Shown: one piece after another, positions 33,296 to 42,033 of the stretch
Layout of the letters: the number at the start of each line of letters is the position of its first letter
Position numbering within the stretch: the stretch's first letter is position 1
Notes under the pieces: model-generated
What the model saw: only the letters and a program-made list of their open reading frames with translations
Databases searched by the model: none
What the model was told of the DNA's origin: nothing
Position numbers and translations under genes: made by a program
Assembly: GCF_030549615.1 (NCBI RefSeq)
Contig: NZ_CP130832.1
Coordinates: 372,001-436,000, forward strand
Length of the DNA: 64,000 bases
Direction of reading: 5' to 3'
Source of the DNA: Stenotrophomonas sp. 610A2
GTDB taxonomy: Bacteria; Pseudomonadota; Gammaproteobacteria; Xanthomonadales; Xanthomonadaceae

Positions 33296-34513
33296 ATGGG
33301 TGCTAAGCAATTGACAGATATGGCCGCGCGCAACGCGAAGGCAAAGGACAAGCCCTACAAGCTGGCGGCAGGGGCAGGCCTCTACCTGCACGTGATGCCC
33401 AACGGGGCTAGATACTGGCGGATGAAGTACCGCTGGGATGGTAAGGAGAAACTACTGGCGATTGGGGTATACCCCGAGGTTTCGTTGAAGGAAGCTGGAG
33501 AAGCCCGGGATGAGGCTAGGGCGAAGCTTCGTGCGGGACGTGATCCCTCCGAGCACAAACAATTGAGCAAGCTCACGTCCAAGCTGTCAGTGGATACCCG
33601 TTTCCAGGCGATAGCCATGGAATGGCTAGAGTCCCGGGGGGACTTGGCGCAGTCAACGCGGGAGAAGGCAGCATGGATGCTTGAGACCTATGCCTTTCCT
33701 TGGTTGGGCAAGAGGCAGATCAACGAGATTGGCACTGCTGAGGTATTGGCGGTGCTGCGCAGATTAGAGGCTCAGGAAAAGATCGAGTCCACGCAACGTC
33801 TTCGCCAGATCTGTGGGCAGGTCTTTCGCTACGCCGTGGCCACCGGAAGGTTGGATCGTGACCCGACCAGTGCTCTTCGTGGTGCTTTGAAGACGGCGAA
33901 GAATAGGCACTACGCGTCAATCACCGATCCGGCGAAGGTTGGTGAGCTGATGCGGGCAATTGATGGGTATACGGGGCAGCTCGTCACGCAGTGTGCGCTC
34001 CGCTTTGCTCCCCTGGTCTTCACTCGTCCGGGGGAGCTGCGTAAGGCGGAATGGGAGGAATTCGATCTTGCTGCGAAGCAATGGAACATCCCTGGAGCGA
34101 AAATGAAGATGGGGGTAGCTCACGTTGTCCCGCTTTCCAAGCAGGCAGTTGCAGTACTTGAGGAACTGCGACCGGTCACGGGGAATGGACGCTACGTGTT
34201 TCCGTCCGTTCGGAGTTCAAGGGATCCAATGAGCGAGAACACAGTCAATGCAGCTCTTCGTCGCCTGGGCTACGGGACTGACGATATGACCGGGCATGGC
34301 TTCCGAAGCATGGCATCCACTTTGCTTCATGAGATGGGATGGACATCAGATGCGATCGAAAGACAGCTTGCTCACTCTGAAAGAAATCCCATTAAGGCTG
34401 CCTACAATCGAGCGGAACACTTGCCTGAGCGCAGGAAGATGATGCAGGCGTGGGCAGACTACCTGGATAAGCTGAAGGGGAAGGGTCAGCCGCACCTAAA
34501 GTTGGTGGGCTGA
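33296..34513 (+). CDS. island integrase, P4-type tyrosine recombinase
   Basis: 405 residues from ATG 33296; AAGGAGG lies 11 bases upstream, and ATG 33266 is an alternative. The start GAKQLTDMAARNAKAKDK, then KLAAGAGLYLHV, is the DUF4102 N-terminus of P4-like integrases. Catalytic set: Arg in FTRPGELRKAEW, HGFRSMAS box, LAHSE, and Tyr in KAAYNRAEH. It reads away from tRNA-Thr, the standard arrangement for islands inserted at tRNA 3' ends. Confidence 0.94.
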   Translation: MGAKQLTDMAARNAKAKDKPYKLAAGAGLYLHVMPNGARYWRMKYRWDGKEKLLAIGVYPEVSLKEAGEARDEARAKLRAGRDPSEHKQLSKLTSKLSVDTRFQAIAMEWLESRGDLAQSTREKAAWMLETYAFPWLGKRQINEIGTAEVLAVLRRLEAQEKIESTQRLRQICGQVFRYAVATGRLDRDPTSALRGALKTAKNRHYASITDPAKVGELMRAIDGYTGQLVTQCALRFAPLVFTRPGELRKAEWEEFDLAAKQWNIPGAKMKMGVAHVVPLSKQAVAVLEELRPVTGNGRYVFPSVRSSRDPMSENTVNAALRRLGYGTDDMTGHGFRSMASTLLHEMGWTSDAIERQLAHSERNPIKAAYNRAEHLPERRKMMQAWADYLDKLKGKGQPHLKLVG

Positions 34514-34550
34514 CTCTCCGCTTTTATGTCTTAGATTGCCCTGCGCGGCT

Positions 34551-34589
34551 GCTGTCGCGCAGGGCGTCATGCGACCCAGAGCGGACATC
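34551..34589. repeat. dispersed palindromic repeat, copy 1
   Basis: GCGCAGGGCGTCATGCGACC followed by CAGAGCGGACATC. Right half of a partly palindromic element whose full form starts TGTCCGCTCTTGGCC. The left arm is degenerate here. It lies between the integrase and the DUF2971 gene. Confidence 0.7.
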
Positions 34590-34640
34590 TAAACCACTAA
34601 AGCATAGGTGTCCGAGTTGACTGATCTGTTAGAAGAGAGG

Positions 34641-35753
34641 TTATGAGCGCAAAGGTACCAATGATCTACGAACCTGTACCTGCTTCAGTCCGTTCTCGTC
34701 GAGAAATTCTCGTACACCTTGTTCTAGCAAATCATCGCTCTCTGGACCAAGCACTACTTCAGAGATTTCCAATGGGAAGTCACGATGCTCGGATGGGAGA
34801 ATCTGCGTCGAAGGGATGAAAGGAATGAGTCTGCCGCGCGCAGCCCGAAAAGAGCGTCTAGGGCTTTCTACTCCGAGCTCTTCAAAGAGCTCAGGCATGT
34901 CAATGAACGTGAGTCGATACTCGTTTTCGGATCGGAAGGCTGGATCTTTGAAGAGAGTCGCAAGTTCAACCAATTTATCTATCTTGTGATACACGTCAGG
35001 AATGCGTTCGAGTCTATTCCCCTCCAAGTCCGCTTGAAACGCGGAAACAAGGTGGTGAGCATAGATTTCCACCAGCTTCTTCTGAGTGGTTGGGTCGTAC
35101 TCAACTGCTTGAAGCAAACTCTGATTTACATGCAGCGATAGAGATTGCACTGGGAATCCAATGGCAATAGGACCGTACGCACGCCACTGACTAAGGCTGT
35201 CACCCTCGCCCGAGAATGAGGTAATGTAAATTCTCTTTCTGTCACTGCCGAGCTGCTCCTTCCACGTCGAGAGGAGATTGCCGACACTTTCGTCGGTTTC
35301 AGTATCAAGTAAGGCGTTCACGGCCTCAAGGACAAGGTCCAGTCCATAGCGCACCTCACGACGATCATTCAAGTAAGCGTACTCGGTCATCCAGACGGAT
35401 CGGTTACTCACGATGCCGACAAAACCTTCCAGTGAGGTGTAATGGTAGACCGTGGTCGGAAAGAAATTAGGAACTAGCTGCAGTCGTCTAGCCTCATCCC
35501 AAAAGATTCGAGTTGTTTGAAACCAGGTCGGTAGAGTGCTGCTTTCCCAGCTGTAGTAGGCGCTACCCAGCGGAGAATGCCACTTTCGTCTCTTCCATCG
35601 ACCTGGCTTGCTGCCTGCAATCAGAGAGATTTCCTCAAATTCTTCCTCACAGACTCCATTGGTGCATCCAGGGAATGCACAAGGAAACACGCCGATGACG
35701 CCGTGCTCGGCACACTTATTAGTGGGTAACAGACGCAAATTGATACGGCGCAT
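34641..35753 (-). CDS. DUF2971-family protein, probable defence gene
   Basis: 370 residues. It has the DUF2971 signature YHYTSLEGFVGIVSNRSVWM then YLNDRREVRYG, and later FCS-like TSFSGEGDSLSQWRAYG. A Cys-bearing N-terminal extension of about 90 residues (CAEHG, CAFPGCTNGVCEE) may bind metal. Genes of this family are common in accessory and defence islands, but no activity is established. On the minus strand and isolated by repeat copies on both sides. Confidence 0.75.
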   Translation of the reverse strand: MRRINLRLLPTNKCAEHGVIGVFPCAFPGCTNGVCEEEFEEISLIAGSKPGRWKRRKWHSPLGSAYYSWESSTLPTWFQTTRIFWDEARRLQLVPNFFPTTVYHYTSLEGFVGIVSNRSVWMTEYAYLNDRREVRYGLDLVLEAVNALLDTETDESVGNLLSTWKEQLGSDRKRIYITSFSGEGDSLSQWRAYGPIAIGFPVQSLSLHVNQSLLQAVEYDPTTQKKLVEIYAHHLVSAFQADLEGNRLERIPDVYHKIDKLVELATLFKDPAFRSENEYRLTFIDMPELFEELGVESPRRSFRAARGRLIPFIPSTQILPSEHRDFPLEISEVVLGPESDDLLEQGVREFLDENGLKQVQVRRSLVPLRS

Positions 35754-35822
35754 GAGTAAGATCTACTAGATTTAGGTTTCGAGACTAGTGCTTAGTATGA
35801 GTCGTCAAGGGCTACTGATGTA

Positions 35823-35869
35823 ATGGCTGCTCTTGCCCGCAGGCCGTAATGCGACCCAGTGCGGACATT
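35823..35869. repeat. dispersed palindromic repeat, copy 2
   Basis: GGCTGCTCTTGCCCGCAGGC then CGTAATGCGACCCAGTGCGGACATTG. Same orientation as copies 1 and 3. Lies between the start of the DUF2971 gene and the end of the helicase gene. Confidence 0.75.
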
Positions 35870-35903
35870 GCATGTGTGTGATTACTTGAGCAGCCCAGTT
35901 GCC

Positions 35904-38849
35904 TCAAGGGCTAGCAATCACGCGCAAGTCGACGTCCGCAATATCACGCAGATACATGTAACTAGTACCAAGCACAGTCATGACACTGTCCGTAACACTA
36001 GCGGCAGAAAATGCAGGCTGCACAATGAAGAACCCCATTCGCATTTCAATATCTCGCGCTTTGAGCCTCAAGATGTCGATCTGCGACGGCGTGCCTTTCA
36101 GCAGTCGTTGGGCACCACTACCTTCGCCCGCGCTATAACGATCTAGCAGGCGTTGGAAGAGCGCGGGGCCTTTATGGAGCCATTTTGCTGACCTACTTGC
36201 CTGCCCAGCTACCACATACGCATCGTCCACACGCGCTCCCGGCTGTTGACCGCTACCGCAGTATTTGCAATGGTAGAGATCCACCGCGATGTGATCGGGT
36301 GCTTCCCGGATCGCGACAAGGTCAGCAATTTCACCGGCGCCGTCATCGTTGAAGATGATGTCGTAGCTATCGATGATCTTCTGAAGTGTGAAGCCTTGGA
36401 CCGAATCGAAGTCCAATGGATGGGTCATCGACTCCCTATGGATATTGGTGCCTCCCCAATTCCAGGTCGATAGAAGAGCGGCCGGCAGCCGAACATTAAG
36501 CGTGGCGGGGGTGAAGTAGCGATAATTGCCAATTAGGATGGAGCCGTCGGCCTGTAGGAATCGCATGCGCTCGCGATCCAGGTAGTCATTGAGATCATGC
36601 TCTTTGCTGCCAATAAGCAGAGTGGCGCGGTCACTCGAATAGCGGTAGCCATCACTCTCAAGGTGGATCCGAATGGTTGTCAGAGCCCGTTCGTCGCCAT
36701 TGTGCGAAACGGCCGACAACGCAATGGCTAGGGTGTCATCACTTTCCTTGACCGGCTGTCCCAGTTTGGTGCCCAGCAATGGATAGGATTCACCGTTGAT
36801 GGTGATCGCGCACCGGCCTTCGGTTTCGACACCTAGCGCATCCGGCCAGTCGGCGAAGAAAACTCCGTCCGGCCAACGGCCGCTTAGCTTCTCCGCTCGC
36901 ATGACGTTTCGAAGGATGGCGTTTGTATCGATTGCGGAGTTGTTGATCTTCGAGGCGACGACATCACACCAACGTACCCAATCGTCAATGGCGCCGGAAT
37001 CCATCTTCCAGAGCTTGCCCTTGGCCGAACAGCCAGCGGTAGTGCTCTCACCGTCTGCGTGTCCAACGCCGAAAATGTTGGACTTGATAGAGCGGCCACT
37101 CTCAAGATCGTCCATGACGCGGTTGACGTCTTGTCCGACGTGCATGGTAAACCGCACGTCACGACCAGATCTGCTAAGGCCAACGTTCTGTAGCTTCAGT
37201 CGGTTAATCCCATACATGACACGAAAGACGTCGTCGCCATTGATGCGACGTGCCGACGGTGCAACAAGGGCCTGAAAGCGCGAGGTCTGCCGTTCGTCCC
37301 CAGTGCAGGAGATGAAGAGGGTTGAATCGCTTTGCCGGTAGTAGGCGATATATAGGTTCCAAGTCGAGCCATAGATAGACTCGCTTCTCGCCCAGTCAAT
37401 GGGAGTGGTCTCATGCGAAACAGCCATTACAATCGATTCGTCGTCGCTCACCGAGTGCAAATGAAGCGTCTCGCCGGGCGATCCTAGGCTTCTTACGGCA
37501 CGGGGACGCCAGTTCGATCTCGTCAGGCGGTAGGCGAGGCAGCTGATGTTTGGTGCTGGATTGAGAGCCGCAATCTTTGCTCCCTCAGAATCGCCTTCGA
37601 ATTTTGATTCAAATTCCTGGCGCTGCAGCTCCCGTCCGATGCGCTCAGTGCTGACTTCACGAATGATCAAACTCCAGTCCGCGCTTTCTTCAAAGAGTCG
37701 CTTCATGGGGCTGTCCGCACGCTGGTTAGCGATGTTGGCGACGAACTTTGCGGTTCCAAGCCGCGTGTCCGTTCGAGTCAGGCGACCAATAAACTGCAGT
37801 GTGACCGCTGGGCTTTGATGTTGATCGTGGATTGCGGCGATCTTTAGCTCGGGCAAGTCAAAGCCCTCGCCGAACATATCGACGCAAACCACGATACGAC
37901 TTTGCCGGCTTCGTATGCGCTCTAGATCCCGTTCCTTCGTTCTATTGCTCTTGCTGTGGATGACAACTGGCTCAAATTGCGGACCTAGTTCACGGTAGAC
38001 CTCTATGATCCGGTTTGCCTTAGATATCTTGGCGCATCGCGCCATGAGAATGTGATCGAAACCTGCTTCTAGATCGCTGTTTAGCAGCTCAACAGCTTTG
38101 GCTGCAATAGTCCGATCAATCTCGCTGGCTACGTATTCACGAACAGGGAAGAAGTCAATCTTCTGGAAGTAGTTGTCTCGCTGCGCTTGGCTCAGGCTAT
38201 AGTTGAAGATGATTTTGCCTTCCAGCCGTTGCTGGTCGAGGCGGAACGGCGTCGCAGTGAAGTAGGTGGCTGGTTTGGAGCCGAAAGCATTTCTAACGCG
38301 CCCCCATGTCATGGCGGCAACGTGGTGAGCCTCGTCAAAGATGAGGTGACTGAAGTGCGCAGCAAAGGCTTCCAGTTCGTTGTCATCTAGTTGGGCCAAC
38401 GCGGCAGGCGTCGCGATGGTGACGTTGGAGGCTTCGATGGCTTGCACGTCGACTGCAGCATCGCGACCATCGATGCGATGGACAATCGGTGAAAGAACGT
38501 CGTCGGAAATTGCATTGATCGCCCTTAGGCGCTGCAAGCTTTCCAATCGATCACCTATCTGGGTGCGAAGCGCATCGGATGGCACGATCAGCAGTGTGCG
38601 CCGGAGCCGCCCCGCTATGATGATTGCGAAGATTGTGTCCGTTTTTCCCGTGCCGGTAGGCATAACAACGATCCCTGGCACTTCGGGATCGGAATCGAGA
38701 TGGGAAAAGACAGCAAACGCAGCAGCGCGTTGGGGTTTCCGAAATCCAGCGAACTCATTGGCTGGCCCTTCGACAGCAAAATTTAGGGTGTGGTCGGCCC
38801 AACTACGGTAAACCACGTTATCGCGGTAAAAATCGACATCAACATCCAT
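35904..38849 (-). CDS. SF2 helicase with C-terminal nuclease-like domain
   Basis: 981 residues. Helicase motifs: FRKPQRAAA (Q region), IVVMPTGTGKTDTI (motif I), LIFDEAHHVAAMTW (motif II, DEAH), FTATPFR (III), MFGEGFDLPELKIAAIHD (V) and QFIGRLTRT (VI), all within residues 35-400. The central 400 residues are unassigned. Near residue 850 a DDGAGEIADLVAI segment and DLYHCKYCG resemble the core of PD-(D/E)XK nucleases, with His at the usual Glu position. A stand-alone helicase-nuclease in an island suggests anti-phage function. Partner genes are not evident. Confidence 0.82.
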   Translation of the reverse strand: MDVDVDFYRDNVVYRSWADHTLNFAVEGPANEFAGFRKPQRAAAFAVFSHLDSDPEVPGIVVMPTGTGKTDTIFAIIIAGRLRRTLLIVPSDALRTQIGDRLESLQRLRAINAISDDVLSPIVHRIDGRDAAVDVQAIEASNVTIATPAALAQLDDNELEAFAAHFSHLIFDEAHHVAAMTWGRVRNAFGSKPATYFTATPFRLDQQRLEGKIIFNYSLSQAQRDNYFQKIDFFPVREYVASEIDRTIAAKAVELLNSDLEAGFDHILMARCAKISKANRIIEVYRELGPQFEPVVIHSKSNRTKERDLERIRSRQSRIVVCVDMFGEGFDLPELKIAAIHDQHQSPAVTLQFIGRLTRTDTRLGTAKFVANIANQRADSPMKRLFEESADWSLIIREVSTERIGRELQRQEFESKFEGDSEGAKIAALNPAPNISCLAYRLTRSNWRPRAVRSLGSPGETLHLHSVSDDESIVMAVSHETTPIDWARSESIYGSTWNLYIAYYRQSDSTLFISCTGDERQTSRFQALVAPSARRINGDDVFRVMYGINRLKLQNVGLSRSGRDVRFTMHVGQDVNRVMDDLESGRSIKSNIFGVGHADGESTTAGCSAKGKLWKMDSGAIDDWVRWCDVVASKINNSAIDTNAILRNVMRAEKLSGRWPDGVFFADWPDALGVETEGRCAITINGESYPLLGTKLGQPVKESDDTLAIALSAVSHNGDERALTTIRIHLESDGYRYSSDRATLLIGSKEHDLNDYLDRERMRFLQADGSILIGNYRYFTPATLNVRLPAALLSTWNWGGTNIHRESMTHPLDFDSVQGFTLQKIIDSYDIIFNDDGAGEIADLVAIREAPDHIAVDLYHCKYCGSGQQPGARVDDAYVVAGQASRSAKWLHKGPALFQRLLDRYSAGEGSGAQRLLKGTPSQIDILRLKARDIEMRMGFFIVQPAFSAASVTDSVMTVLGTSYMYLRDIADVDLRVIASP

Positions 38850-39285
38850 TTATCTCCTCCTGTGAAGCCGACTTCCACCTGCCGGCCGTCCGTCTCGATG
38901 AAGACGATCGACACTAAGCGTCCATTCTTCCAATTGATGGCGGAATCAAAAGTAGGAATAGTATTGTTCTTTGCTTCCTCCTAGGACAAGTGGACGTCAA
39001 GCTTGTAGCACACAAGAGTTGAAGTCAGGTCTGCATTGTGATGAGTAGGCATTTGGGAGTGTCCGCTCTTGGCCGCAGGGCGTCAGGCGACCCATCACGG
39101 CCATTGATGCGGCCGCCGAGCCTGCCGCTGGGTCCGGTTATACGCTTAGTTGTTAGCTGGACCCAGGCGGCATAAGATCGATGTGTTTCAACGGGAAGTC
39201 CGGTACAAGGGGCTTTGTGGGTAGATCGTATAACCGGATCCATGGGTCCGTCTATTAGGTAGTTAGGCCTTAGGGGAGGTCGCGG
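38850..39285. other. non-coding region with repeat copy 3 and an attC-like foldback
   Basis: No convincing gene. It holds the third dispersed repeat (39060-39105), a hairpin with arms TGCCGCTGGGTCC and GGACCCAGGCGGCA (39123-39172), and a wider inverted repeat, TCCGGTTATACG at 39133 and CGTATAACCGGA at 39227. A GTTAGGC core (39262-39268) lies just before the next gene. Confidence 0.6.
39060..39105. repeat. dispersed palindromic repeat, copy 3
   Basis: TGTCCGCTCTTGGCCGCAGG then GCGTCAGGCGACCCATCACGGCCATTG. It has the best-preserved left arm of the three island copies. Same orientation as the others. Confidence 0.75.
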
Positions 39286-39912
39286 GTGCTGATTGATTGC
39301 CATATCTGCGCAGCAAAAGTTGACGCTGAGTTGCTGTGTGAGCACAGCGACCTCGATTTCTTTGCGACAAAGACTTTCTTCCTTAAGTGTCCATCCTGCG
39401 ACTCAGCCATAGTGGCTGAGTCTCAGGAGGATTTTGTAGATAGCAAGACCGTTTGGTCTCGCCCAGTCAGGGTTTACCCCCGACCCAAGCGCGCCTTGGG
39501 GTCAGACATTCCACCCATCGTGCGCAACTCAATCGATGAGGCCGAGAAATGCATGCAATCTGGCGCGCATCTCGCCGCCACTGCTATGTGTGGCCGCTCT
39601 CTTGAGGCCATATGTCGTTACTACAGAACGAAAGACAGTTATTTGGGGGGTGGGCTCAAGGAGCTTCGTGACAAGGGAGTCATTGACTCGCGGTTGTACC
39701 AGTGGAGCGAGGAGCTTAGAGACCAACGCAACAACGCTGCGCACGCAACAGATACAGAAATCAGTGCCCAAGATGCCAACGACGTAATGACGTTCACGTA
39801 TGCGATCATTGACTATGTCTTCCTGCTCGCGCAGAAGTTCGAGCAGTTTCAGAAGCGCAAGAATGATCGGGCTGCAAAGAAGAAGACCGTTGCCCCACCG
39901 GCTAAGGCCTAA
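39286..39912 (+). CDS. DUF4145-family protein in a possible integron cassette
   Basis: 208 residues; GTG start with GGGGAGG upstream. N-terminal zinc-ribbon-like Cys pairs (CHIC, CPSC), then the DUF4145 core: IRNSIDEAEKCM-like helix, AATAMCGRSLEAICRYY, RLYQWSEELRDQRNNAAH. Basic C-terminus (KRKNDRAAKKK). DUF4145 domains are frequent as accessory parts of defence proteins; a free-standing copy is less studied. GTTAGGC before it and an attC-like hairpin overlapping its stop fit a cassette origin. Confidence 0.8.
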   Translation: MLIDCHICAAKVDAELLCEHSDLDFFATKTFFLKCPSCDSAIVAESQEDFVDSKTVWSRPVRVYPRPKRALGSDIPPIVRNSIDEAEKCMQSGAHLAATAMCGRSLEAICRYYRTKDSYLGGGLKELRDKGVIDSRLYQWSEELRDQRNNAAHATDTEISAQDANDVMTFTYAIIDYVFLLAQKFEQFQKRKNDRAAKKKTVAPPAKA

Positions 39913-39965
39913 AAATTAATCCAAGCCGAACCCGCTTCGCGGGTCGGCATAATTTCAGAGTTTCG
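39907..39965 (+). other. attC-like recombination site at the end of the DUF4145 gene
   Basis: GCCTAAA overlaps the stop codon (consensus R'' RYYYAAC). It is followed by GCCG-A-ACCCGC TTC GCGGGT-CGGC, a stem with one extra base on one arm as in attC L''/L' boxes. The 3' box is poor (GTTTCGA instead of GTTRRRY). There is no T-run, so it is not a standard terminator. Confidence 0.55.
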
Positions 39966-40134
39966 ACGTCCCCCTGGCCGATAGCCGTCGGTTGCCATGT
40001 CAGGCATAACTGTCGGGCGGTTGCGGTGCAACCTTTGATTGGAACTAATTTCAGACCCTTAGTACTACGCTGAAGCAGGATCCCCCTGCTTTGCGTGTGC
40101 GCCGCGCATCGGCGTATCGCTTCGAGTACTAGGC

Positions 40135-40254
40135 ATGAAGGATAAATCCGAGTTCCTCTACTGCGTCTTCATCGTGGCTGCGGCCATCTTGTCTGCCGTA
40201 GCCCGTTGTTCGTTCACACGCCCCGACCAGTTCGGTCGCGATTCTTACGACTAA
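40135..40254 (+). CDS. 39-residue putative membrane peptide
   Basis: ATG at 40135, product MKDKSEFLYCVFIVAAAILS continuing to GRDSYD. One hydrophobic span with a polar C-terminus. The upstream ribosome site is weak (AGG). It lies 80 bp before the DUF932 gene, with a G/C hairpin (AAGGCCCGG...CCGGGCCTT) between. The coding call is tentative. Confidence 0.4.
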   Translation: MKDKSEFLYCVFIVAAAILSAVARCSFTRPDQFGRDSYD

Positions 40255-40333
40255 GCCAACAATCTAGATGGACCCACAAGGCCCGGCATCGTCCGGGCCT
40301 TGTGCGTTATGCCGTCTATGAAAGGAGACCGAG

Positions 40334-41290
40334 ATGCATCACGTAGAAACCATGGCCTATGCAGGCCAAGTCCCATGGCATGGCATCGGAAGCCAGCTGG
40401 CTCCAGGGCAATCCATTGAAGTGTGGCGCGATCGTGCCGGCATGGATTGGTCCTTGGAGGAGGCCGAAGTGCGATTCGCCGCCGATGCTGAAGATCAGTA
40501 TCCGCTTCGGGCATTCCCCGGGCAGAAGGTGCTTTATCGCTCTGACACCAAGCGACCGCTGGCCGTGGTGTCCAAGCGCTATCAAGTAGTTCAGCCGCGG
40601 GAGATCCTTGAGTTCTACCGCGACCTGACGCGGTACAGCGGCTTTGAGCTGGAGACGGCAGGCGTGCTTCGTGGAGGGCGGAAGTTCTGGGCATTGGCCC
40701 GTACGGGGCAGGGTGTGGCCCTGAAGGGCCAGGATCAGGTAAATGGCTATCTTCTTCTGGCTACGGCCTGTGACGGAACGCTGGCTACCACCGCCCAGTT
40801 CACCTCAGTTCGCGTGGTGTGTAACAACACCCTGCAGATCGCTGTTGGGGATCGAACCGGAGCCATCAAGGTCCCGCACCGCAGTGCCTTCGATGCTGAC
40901 AGGGTCAAAAGCCAGTTGGGTATTGCTATTGAGGGCTGGCATGGCTTCGTGGAGCGGATGCGCATCCTCTGTGAGACACCAGTGGACCCTGATTCGGTTG
41001 ATGGCGTGCTGCGAAATTTGCTCACGTATTCAGCGGCTCAGAATGGAAAAGTCATCGTGAACGAGCAGGCTGTAGCCAAGGTGCGGGCGCTGTATGACGG
41101 ACAGGGTAGGGGGGCTAGATTGAAGACCAGCAAGGGCACGGCGTTTGGCTTGCTCAACAGCATTACCGAATTCGTGGACCATCATCGGCGGGCGCAGAGT
41201 ACGGAGAACCGCTTGGATGCGGCCTGGTTCGGCCAAGGGGCATTGCTCAAGCAGAAGGCTTGGAGGGAACTGCTAGGGGAAGCCGCATGA
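40334..41290 (+). CDS. DUF932-family phage/plasmid protein
   Basis: 318 residues. It opens HHVETMAYAGQVPWHGIG, the usual DUF932 start, with VSKRYQVVQPREILEFYRDL and TSVRVVCNNTLQIA further on. This family occurs on plasmids, phages and islands, often next to RadC; its role is unknown, with links to DNA processing. Overlaps radC by 4 bp (ATGA), so the two are co-translated. GGAG 5 bases before the ATG. Confidence 0.9.
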   Translation: MHHVETMAYAGQVPWHGIGSQLAPGQSIEVWRDRAGMDWSLEEAEVRFAADAEDQYPLRAFPGQKVLYRSDTKRPLAVVSKRYQVVQPREILEFYRDLTRYSGFELETAGVLRGGRKFWALARTGQGVALKGQDQVNGYLLLATACDGTLATTAQFTSVRVVCNNTLQIAVGDRTGAIKVPHRSAFDADRVKSQLGIAIEGWHGFVERMRILCETPVDPDSVDGVLRNLLTYSAAQNGKVIVNEQAVAKVRALYDGQGRGARLKTSKGTAFGLLNSITEFVDHHRRAQSTENRLDAAWFGQGALLKQKAWRELLGEAA

Positions 41291-41781
41291 ATGTCTCGCT
41301 GCAGAAGCAGCGCCTGGAAGAGCTACCTGGCGGCTTGAACGAACGTGACAGCTTCGTCCTCTCCCAGGCATTGGAAATCCTAGAGAGAAGAGCAATGGTC
41401 AGTGGCCTCCTATTGGGAGATCCGGATGTTGCCGGCAGGTTCTTCCGCCTGCGTCTAGGGCATGAGATCCGCGAGCACTTCGAGGTGGCGTTCCTCGATG
41501 CCCGCAACCGCCTGATCGCCGTAGAAAGGTTGTTCTCAGGCTCGATAGATGGTGCTGAGATCCATCCCCGGATTGTCGTCCAACGTGCCTTGGCCCTGAA
41601 CGCAGCAGCGGTCCTACTGGCTCACAACCACCCGAGCGGGCATTGCGAGCCATCAGAAGCGGATCGAGCCATCACCAGGCGATTGAAGGAAGTACTGGCG
41701 ATGGTGGAGGTGAGGGTCGTCGACCATCTTGTGGTGTCGGCGAGCCAAGGCACCTCAATGGCTCAGCTCGGGCAGATCTAA
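41287..41781 (+). CDS. radC: RadC-like JAB domain protein
   Basis: 164 residues. MPN/JAB metal-site motif LLAHNHPSGHCEPSEAD (HxHPSG...D), with an upstream Glu in the FEVAFLDARNRL region. Lacks the full helix-hairpin-helix N-terminus of chromosomal RadC; island RadC copies of this size are common. Role unclear in the family. Coupled to the DUF932 gene. Confidence 0.9.
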   Translation: MNVSLQKQRLEELPGGLNERDSFVLSQALEILERRAMVSGLLLGDPDVAGRFFRLRLGHEIREHFEVAFLDARNRLIAVERLFSGSIDGAEIHPRIVVQRALALNAAAVLLAHNHPSGHCEPSEADRAITRRLKEVLAMVEVRVVDHLVVSASQGTSMAQLGQI

Positions 41782-41805
41782 GGCCCGGATACCTAGGAGA
41801 ACAGC

Positions 41806-42033
41806 ATGAAGGAAACGGAGGCGTCCTGGTCATCGACCAGGGCGGCAATGGCTCGTGCCAAAGCAGCTGAATTAGACCGGCAGGCCCGGGAGGTAGAGCG
41901 CTCAGCTGCCGATGGAAACTGGCGCATGAAGGCTCGGGCTAGAGAGGCGGCCAGCCGGCTTCGATTGCGAGCTGGGAGGTACCTGGTGGAGGCTCAAGGT
42001 CACGAAGAACATGATCTCCCACTCTTCCCCTAG
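41806..42033 (+). CDS. small Arg/Ala-rich helical protein
   Basis: 75 residues, nearly all helix (AMARAKAAELDRQAREVERS, REAASRLRLRAGRYL), ending EEHDLPLFP. AGGAGA upstream. It converges with, and overlaps by 4 bp, the XRE regulator gene. No family recognised. Confidence 0.55.
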   Translation: MKETEASWSSTRAAMARAKAAELDRQAREVERSAADGNWRMKARAREAASRLRLRAGRYLVEAQGHEEHDLPLFP

